DNA of 10,000 nt from contig JABVXU010000105.1 of NCBI GenBank assembly GCA_013365365.1, forward strand, positions 1 to 10,000, in the 5' to 3' direction. The stretch is from Cruorifilaria tuberocauda. Its lineage: Eukaryota; Nematoda; Chromadorea; Rhabditida; Onchocercidae. Shown piece by piece: positions 6,743 through 10,000 of the stretch (position 1 is its first letter; every line of letters begins with the position of its first letter). Below the pieces are notes generated by a model. That model had not been told where the DNA came from. It did no database searches and saw only the letters and a program-made list of their open reading frames with translations. Made by a program: the position numbers and the translations under genes.

Positions 6743-7480
6743 ATATATTTTAATACTAATAAGGAAAAATTTAGTTTTCTTTAAAAGTTTTAAAATTTCA
6801 ATTGATTATTAATGGAGAATTATCGAGAATACAACAATAAAAAATCAATTTTGCAACTAAGAAAAAATTGAAAAATAGAAATCATAAATTATGAATTTTA
6901 TTCATAATTCAAATAAAGAAACAATTCGTTGATTAAAATTTAATAAAGGTATTTCAAAAAAAGTTGAAGATAATAGATGAAAGATCAAAAATAGATCATG
7001 AAAAAAAACAAAGATGAATTGATTTGTTGAAATTTTTCAAATTTGACAAATACGGAAGTAGTAATTATGAAGGAAAAACAAGAATTATTGAAATTCTTCA
7101 AAACGAATTAAGACGATGACTAAAAAAAGAGCGATGAAGGACAAAGAAAAAAAAAATGATGATACAATAATGATAATGATTATAATGACTAAGATTATGA
7201 TAGTGATAATCAATTGTCATGTAAACAACTCACTGTGGAATAAAATTATCAATGTCGCCAAATTTTATGATGTTACTGATATGATATGAACTAATGATAA
7301 AATATGTCACAGTCCGATTTTGCGGTCACTTACTTACAAATATCTTTATCTTTTATTTTACTTTTTCGATTAAAACAATTTTTCGTAATTTAAGTCTGTC
7401 GAATGATCATTGAGATTTTAATGAAATTATCCTTAATCTATTGTTTTATGAGCAAAATAATGTTTTACAAAGTATTACTA
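6743..7480. other. Non-coding stretch with purine-rich plus strand
   Basis: No gene is supported. AATTATGAAT (6887-6896) and ATTCATAATT (6900-6909) form 10 bp arms with a 3 nt loop. From about 6952 to 7165 the plus strand is strongly purine-rich, with many GAA, AAG and GAT words. It is followed by degenerate ATGATAATGATT-type repeats to about 7215. One plus-strand frame in the purine-rich part gives charged, protein-like segments, but in-frame TGA codons interrupt it. Confidence 0.55.
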
Positions 7481-7530
7481 TATTAAAGATTAAAATCACG
7501 ATTATTAGTATTAAAGATTAAAATCATGAT
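7481..7530. repeat. 28 bp tandem duplication
   Basis: TATTAAAGATTAAAATCACG at 7481 recurs at 7509 as TATTAAAGATTAAAATCATG, with a single C/T difference over the shared part. There are two copies. Confidence 0.9.
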
Positions 7531-7956
7531 ACTCTTTCTACTTTTTTTCCATACTTTCTTTTAAATATAACAAGCTTTATGAATGAATGTATCCCTATAT
7601 GCTAAATTGTTAAGCTAAATAGGATTTAAATTGAAATCTTTGACTTTCCAATTTATCCTAGAATGAATTTCAAGAGGACAAATGCAAATCGAATATAAGA
7701 GATATTTAACAATGTATCATTTTCATCAAGTAAATTCTCAATTTACTTATACTTCATATCAGTAAATCAGTAACTGCTAATCCATGATTGAACAAATCCA
7801 ACGCATTTTCACTTCCTCAAAGTTATAGATTTACTGTAGAACCATTTTTTATAAATGATAATATTGAATTTAGCTTATCAGTATTCTTCAACTATAATTC
7901 AATGAATAGTCAAGGTATGTTAGCTTAATTCATTTTACAGATTTGACATTGTGATT
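7531..7956. other. Non-coding stretch
   Basis: AT-rich sequence with no open frame, tandem repeat or strong inverted repeat that I can see. Confidence 0.6.
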
Positions 7957-7987
7957 AAAATTTCATTCCTATCAAAATTATCATTTA
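7957..7987 (+). repeat. Dispersed ~31 bp repeat, copy 1
   Basis: AAAATTTCATTCCTATCAAA followed by ATTATCATTT matches the segment at 8374-8405 with one mismatch. The inner part ATCAAAATTATCATTT also occurs at 2044-2059 and, with one change, at 1926-1941. Confidence 0.7.
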
Positions 7988-8015
7988 AAATTCATTTTTC
8001 TTTAAACAAAAAATA

Positions 8016-8053
8016 ATTCAAAAAAAAAGAAAACAAGTAATTTTTTTTTGAAT
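8016..8053. repeat. 13 bp perfect inverted repeat, 12 nt loop
   Basis: ATTCAAAAAAAAA (8016-8028) is exactly complementary to TTTTTTTTTGAAT (8041-8053), with GAAAACAAGTAA between. The stem is largely an A-run facing a T-run, so a slippage origin is possible, but the matching ATTC/GAAT ends are not explained by homopolymer alone. Confidence 0.8.
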
Positions 8054-8373
8054 ATAAGGTTTCAAATTTAAATAATAGTCGAATTTTAATATCAATTTTA
8101 ACATTTAACACTTATCATTACTTTATCATCGTGATAGTATCAGAAATGAAAGAAGTGATGAGCTTCTGGAATTTGATGAGATGAAAAATGTTAATTCAGC
8201 TGAATTTGGGATAAATCTATCAACAGTACATTTGCTTATACATATTTAGCACAATGGAAGCATTTCCATTTTCAAATATAAAAAAATAAATGTTGGAAGA
8301 AAAAAAAATTTCCGTCTACGATAGTTAGCAAAAGCAACTGTTACTGTATATTTTTATTTTTCCAAAATTAAAT
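8054..8373. other. Non-coding stretch
   Basis: AT-rich sequence with a small G-richer patch at 8140-8220 (GAAGTGATGAGCTTCTGG, GAATTTGGGATAAATC). Frames are short and no known element is recognised. Confidence 0.6.
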
Positions 8374-8405
8374 AAAATTTCATTCATATCAAAATTATCA
8401 TTTTA
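8374..8405 (+). repeat. Dispersed ~31 bp repeat, copy 2
   Basis: AAAATTTCATTCATATCAAA followed by ATTATCATTTT is the second copy of the 7957-7987 element, 417 bp downstream on the same strand. It continues as TAATAAAA, which is also how the 2044 and 1926 relatives continue. Confidence 0.7.
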
Positions 8406-9002
8406 ATAAAATTTATAATTTTTCGAAAAATTAAACCTTTACAATAAAATTCAATTTAACTTTCCTAATTGATTGATAATTTTATTAGCTGACAATCTGT
8501 TATTTGTTTTATCAAAATTGATCAAATCATATTAATTACACTTTAAATTGGGATAATTTCTCATATTTATACTATAATTACATCAATAACAAAAACTTCC
8601 ATAAGTTAACTGATCATTAGCTATTCTTTCGTTTTGATTTGATAAGATATTAATTGAATTAATTTGGAATAAATTGACTAATGGCTGAGCAAATCATCCA
8701 AATCTTTCATAGATTTGGAATTTTTATTTTTGGGTGAATTTCAAGGATAAATTAATTTTTCAATAAATTACAAATTTGAACCAAATTTCAAATAATAAAT
8801 TTCCAATTTCGAAGATAATAAAAAATTATTTCTGAAAAAAATTATATTTCTTTTCGCTGTCTTGAACGTAGAAAAAAACAAAATATAAATCGAAAAAGTA
8901 AACAAATTTGAATTCGAATTTGAATTAATTAACAAATTCGAATTAAAATAAAAACTCGTTAAGTTATAAGATTATCCTTAGATTCAAAATTTAATTTAAA
9001 AA
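8406..9002. other. Non-coding AT-rich stretch
   Basis: No gene is seen. A near-palindrome centred on GAATTC lies at 8903-8921 (AAATTTGAATTCGAATTT), followed by the related words TTTGAATT and AAATTCGAATT to 8944. A similar TTTGAA/TTCAAA pair lies near 8775-8792. These look like low-complexity AAATTT/GAATT sequence rather than discrete elements. Confidence 0.6.
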
Positions 9003-9067
9003 AAAAATGATAAGCATCAGTTAGAAATGGTAAGTTAGAAATGATATAAAAATGATAAGAATCAGTT
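9003..9067. repeat. 45 bp imperfect tandem duplication
   Basis: AAAAATGATAAGCATCAGTT at 9003 recurs at 9048 as AAAAATGATAAGAATCAGTT. Inside the first copy TTAGAAATGGTAAG is followed by TTAGAAATGATATA, an older 14 bp duplication. Only about 20 bases of the second 45 bp copy remain. Confidence 0.8.
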
Positions 9068-9113
9068 CAAGATTAAATAGCATCAATCTTAGCTTTCAAT
9101 AAGAGGTCATAGG

Positions 9114-9452
9114 ATGGCAATCCCAAACTTCCAATCACTGATAACTCTTTTCTCTCTTTCTCTCCCTCTCTCTCTCTCTCTCTTTCTTTCTTCAAATCAT
9201 AGCAAATTTTTTAAACAACTGTGTCGAATAAACCATCCAATTTATTGCCATTACTACTACTGCCACTCAAATGAAATATGTGATGAAAAAGCGGCGCTGT
9301 TTGCAGTGACATTTCCGCTTCCGATTTCAGCTATCACAGTGTCTTTCTTCTTTTCAATTTCTTCATTAATATTACAAAATTTCATTATCGATATGCTTTT
9401 TTTTTACGTTTACAAAATAAGCCAAAATAATCCAGTAAGTAATAACTTGTAA
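9114..9452 (+). other. Doubtful 112-codon ORF or exon candidate
   Basis: This is the only ATG-to-stop frame above 100 codons. I do not recognise the reading. Residues 11-27 are Leu/Ser-rich and encoded by the CT microsatellite, so their signal-peptide look is probably an artefact. Residues 37-56 hold four cysteines, and residues 61-100 are strongly hydrophobic, as T-rich DNA tends to give. In favour of coding, 9225-9350 is about 39% G+C, roughly double the surroundings, and a good splice-donor word GTAAGT lies at 9435 just before the stop. Against it, there is no motif, no recognisable upstream promoter and a microsatellite inside. A 42-codon frame on the other strand (9257-9385) crosses the same patch. 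A regulatory or exonic patch in either orientation is possible. Confidence 0.15.
9146..9193 (+). repeat. (CT)n / pyrimidine microsatellite
   Basis: A 48-base all-pyrimidine tract, CTCTTTTCTCTCTTTC then (TC)n, ending TTTCTTTCTTC. It is the same motif class as the GA tracts at 6420 and 9889 but on the opposite strand. Confidence 0.95.
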
Positions 9453-9888
9453 GTAAGATTCGTTTAAATATGTGATAAGAATAACTTATGAATGATAGTA
9501 CAATTCAAATAAAAGTTATCGAATTAAAATTAGTTTCATAAATAGCTAAGAATAATGTCTTACTTAAATGCAAAATTATACTTTTTAAAGGAAGTAAGTG
9601 CAGGAAGAGAGTGTAAAGAGTATAGCTGAAAACTGATAAAAACTTAATCAGAAACTTATCACTTGCAATTCTTATATCATAATTTGAAATTAATATTATA
9701 ATTAAAAAAAGATTATTTGCATAGTTGATTCTTAAATTAAATTCTTGGCTTACACTATTCTCATGTTAATTCTCACACTAATTAATTTTCAATCTATAAA
9801 TAATCAATCAATCATGATTTAAATCAATCAACAAATAAATATGGAAAAAAATGAAATGATAAAAAGATAATAATAAAATAATGAACAT
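9453..9888. other. Non-coding stretch
   Basis: It contains several AAGTAAG and TAACTT words near 9433-9490, where two GTAAGT donor-like sites lie. CAATCAATCA at 9804 and AATCAATCAA at 9823 recall the (CAAT)n part of the repeat at 1-247. No gene is seen. Confidence 0.6.
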
Positions 9889-9930
9889 AGAAAGAGAAAG
9901 AGAGAGAGGGAGAGAGAGAGAGAGGGAGGG
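9889..9930 (+). repeat. (GA)n purine microsatellite
   Basis: A 42-base all-purine tract with AAAGAGAAAG, (GA)n and GGGAGGG, followed after ATAT by AGAGAAAGGGA. It is interrupted and therefore probably older than the perfect run at 6420. Confidence 0.95.
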
Positions 9931-10000
9931 ATATAGAGAAAGGGACTAAGGTAAATTAGATAATTAATTTACTCTCATTTAATAGTGCGAAATGAAATAC
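9931..10000. other. Non-coding right end
   Basis: AT-rich sequence to the window edge. Nothing recognisable. Confidence 0.5.

Overview
This window is A+T-rich (roughly four-fifths A+T by eye) and non-coding as far as I can read it. It looks like eukaryotic nuclear intergenic or intronic DNA. I find no convincing protein gene, tRNA, rRNA, spliced-leader RNA, transposase or CRISPR array. The base composition, purine/pyrimidine microsatellites, long A and T runs and many small tandem duplications fit an invertebrate with an AT-rich genome. A nematode is my best guess, but no gene allows the lineage to be fixed.

Layout. Bases 1-247 hold 2.5 copies of a ~96 bp tandem repeat that is probably cut by the left edge. 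Bases 512-1050 hold a composite satellite: a 23/27 bp minisatellite embedded in a related 48 bp (96 bp higher-order) array. Bases 1875-2066 carry two copies of a ~73 bp unit, each with a hairpin. Bases 2705-3220 are a direct tandem duplication of about 260 bp. Then come an (ATATC)6 microsatellite at 3506, a 32 bp tandem array at 3756-3873 and a 28 bp duplication at 4064. The stretch from 4120 to 6130 is mostly featureless. A cluster of TACGTAA-type words lies at 6133-6196, a GA tract at 6420, a 32 bp duplication at 6679 and a 28 bp duplication at 7481. A 13 bp perfect inverted repeat is at 8016-8053 and a 45 bp duplication at 9003. A CT tract at 9146 overlaps the only ORF above 100 codons (9114-9452, doubtful), and a GA tract lies at 9889.

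No set of genes can be said to work together here. The main biological content is a dense record of independent local tandem duplications, plus a few patches of higher G+C (about 5225-5290, 6120-6390, 6660-6745, 9220-9350) where any functional or exonic sequence is most likely to lie. I see no strong evidence for a new biological system. The composite satellite, the conserved nested inverted repeat inside the 260 bp duplication, and the 9.1-9.45 kb ORF patch deserve the first look.
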